From an uncultured bacterium (GTDB taxonomy: Bacteria; Bacillota; Clostridia; Lachnospirales; Lachnospiraceae), in contig CANCXX010000011.1 of assembly GCA_947381965.1 (NCBI GenBank), forward strand, positions 34,327 through 98,326: DNA of 64,000 nucleotides. Reading direction: 5' to 3'. The notes under the pieces are model-generated. The model ran no database searches. It was not told where the DNA came from and saw only the letters and a program-made list of their open reading frames with translations. Below, one piece after another: positions 63,959 through 64,000 of this stretch (positions within the stretch are counted from its first letter, which is position 1; each line of letters starts with the position of its first letter). The position numbers were made by a program, and so were the translations under genes.

Positions 63959-64000
63959 GTTCTTTCGCTAAATTTGTAACCCACTCCCCATACAGTGATG
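63952..64000 (-). CDS. OmpR/PhoB-type response regulator, C-terminal end (partial)
   Basis: Only the last 15 codons are in the window. They read ITVWGVGYKFSERTK before the stop, the signature ending of the winged-helix domain of OmpR/PhoB-family response regulators (usual form xVWGxGYxF). The gene runs off the right edge on the minus strand, so a histidine kinase is probably nearby. Confidence 0.72.
   Translation of the reverse strand, partial: ITVWGVGYKFSERTK

Noticed and set aside
1-64000. CRISPR arrays, rRNA operons, complete insertion sequences and prophage
   Set aside because: I saw no regularly spaced direct repeats, rRNA sequence, transposase genes or phage modules in the window.

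Overview
The window reads as the chromosome of a Gram-positive, probably spore-forming anaerobe of the Clostridia, most likely Lachnospiraceae. The evidence is the AAGGAGG-type ribosome sites before nearly every gene, sigma-A promoters with 16-17 bp spacers, a PdaA-type deacetylase, [4Fe-4S] serine dehydratase, a Firmicutes type VII secretion ATPase, CspB-like subtilase remnants and many short dispersed palindromic elements. No species-level call is justified. The last 6 kb is visibly more A+T rich and full of broken genes.

Layout. 1-2.4 kb: 3' end of a PTS sugar permease (IIC-IIA), its terminator, and a LacI-type regulator with its own promoter. 2.5-3.9 kb: C-terminal part of a broken subtilase; its matching N-terminal part lies 19 kb away at 23.1-23.5 kb, same strand, and the two break at the same residue. 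4.0-14.7 kb: a ten-gene minus-strand operon joining a chemosensory core (CheA, CheW, CheB, CheR, CheY-like protein, a receptor without a sensor domain) to two HD-GYP response regulators, a soluble PAS histidine kinase and an Hpt protein, with no flagellar genes. 14.9-20.2 kb: gltX and a heterodimeric ABC exporter. 20.5-23.1 kb: an 860-residue fusion of CoA-disulfide reductase, rhodanese, siroheme reductase and ferredoxin domains. 23.7-25.5 kb: AraC regulator and an FMN-enzyme-like protein lacking the usual catalytic His.

25.6-35.3 kb is a compact type VII secretion locus: EssC, EsaB/YukD, five tandem WXG100-like proteins and a lipase-like candidate effector, with a lipoprotein upstream. EssB, EsaA and EssA are not present here, and a pair of nested palindromic elements splits the operon. 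35.4-42 kb: a ZIP metal transporter, then a hexuronate operon (kduI, kduD, an RpiB/DhuI-like isomerase, a KDPG aldolase-VOC fusion, kdgK) divergent from an AraC regulator with a CcpA-type cre site between them. This would take unsaturated uronates from pectin or glycosaminoglycans to pyruvate and glyceraldehyde 3-phosphate.

42-56.3 kb is mostly core: an orphan FliD-C-like protein, tRNA-Leu(CAG), PdaA-like deacetylase, serine dehydratase (two subunits), BirA, signal peptidase I, degenerate LytM plus bactofilin, a HAD hydrolase, a LysR regulator and carAB. 56.4-64 kb is a decaying accessory zone: a MerR/membrane chimera, a MarR-ABC module killed by frameshifts, a deletion and a 215-bp miniature element with a clean 10-bp target duplication, a GNAT remnant, an XRE regulator, an intact GntR/YtrA-type regulator with its ABC transporter, a DeoR regulator with a P-loop kinase and a broken PHP phosphatase, and the last codons of an OmpR-type response regulator.
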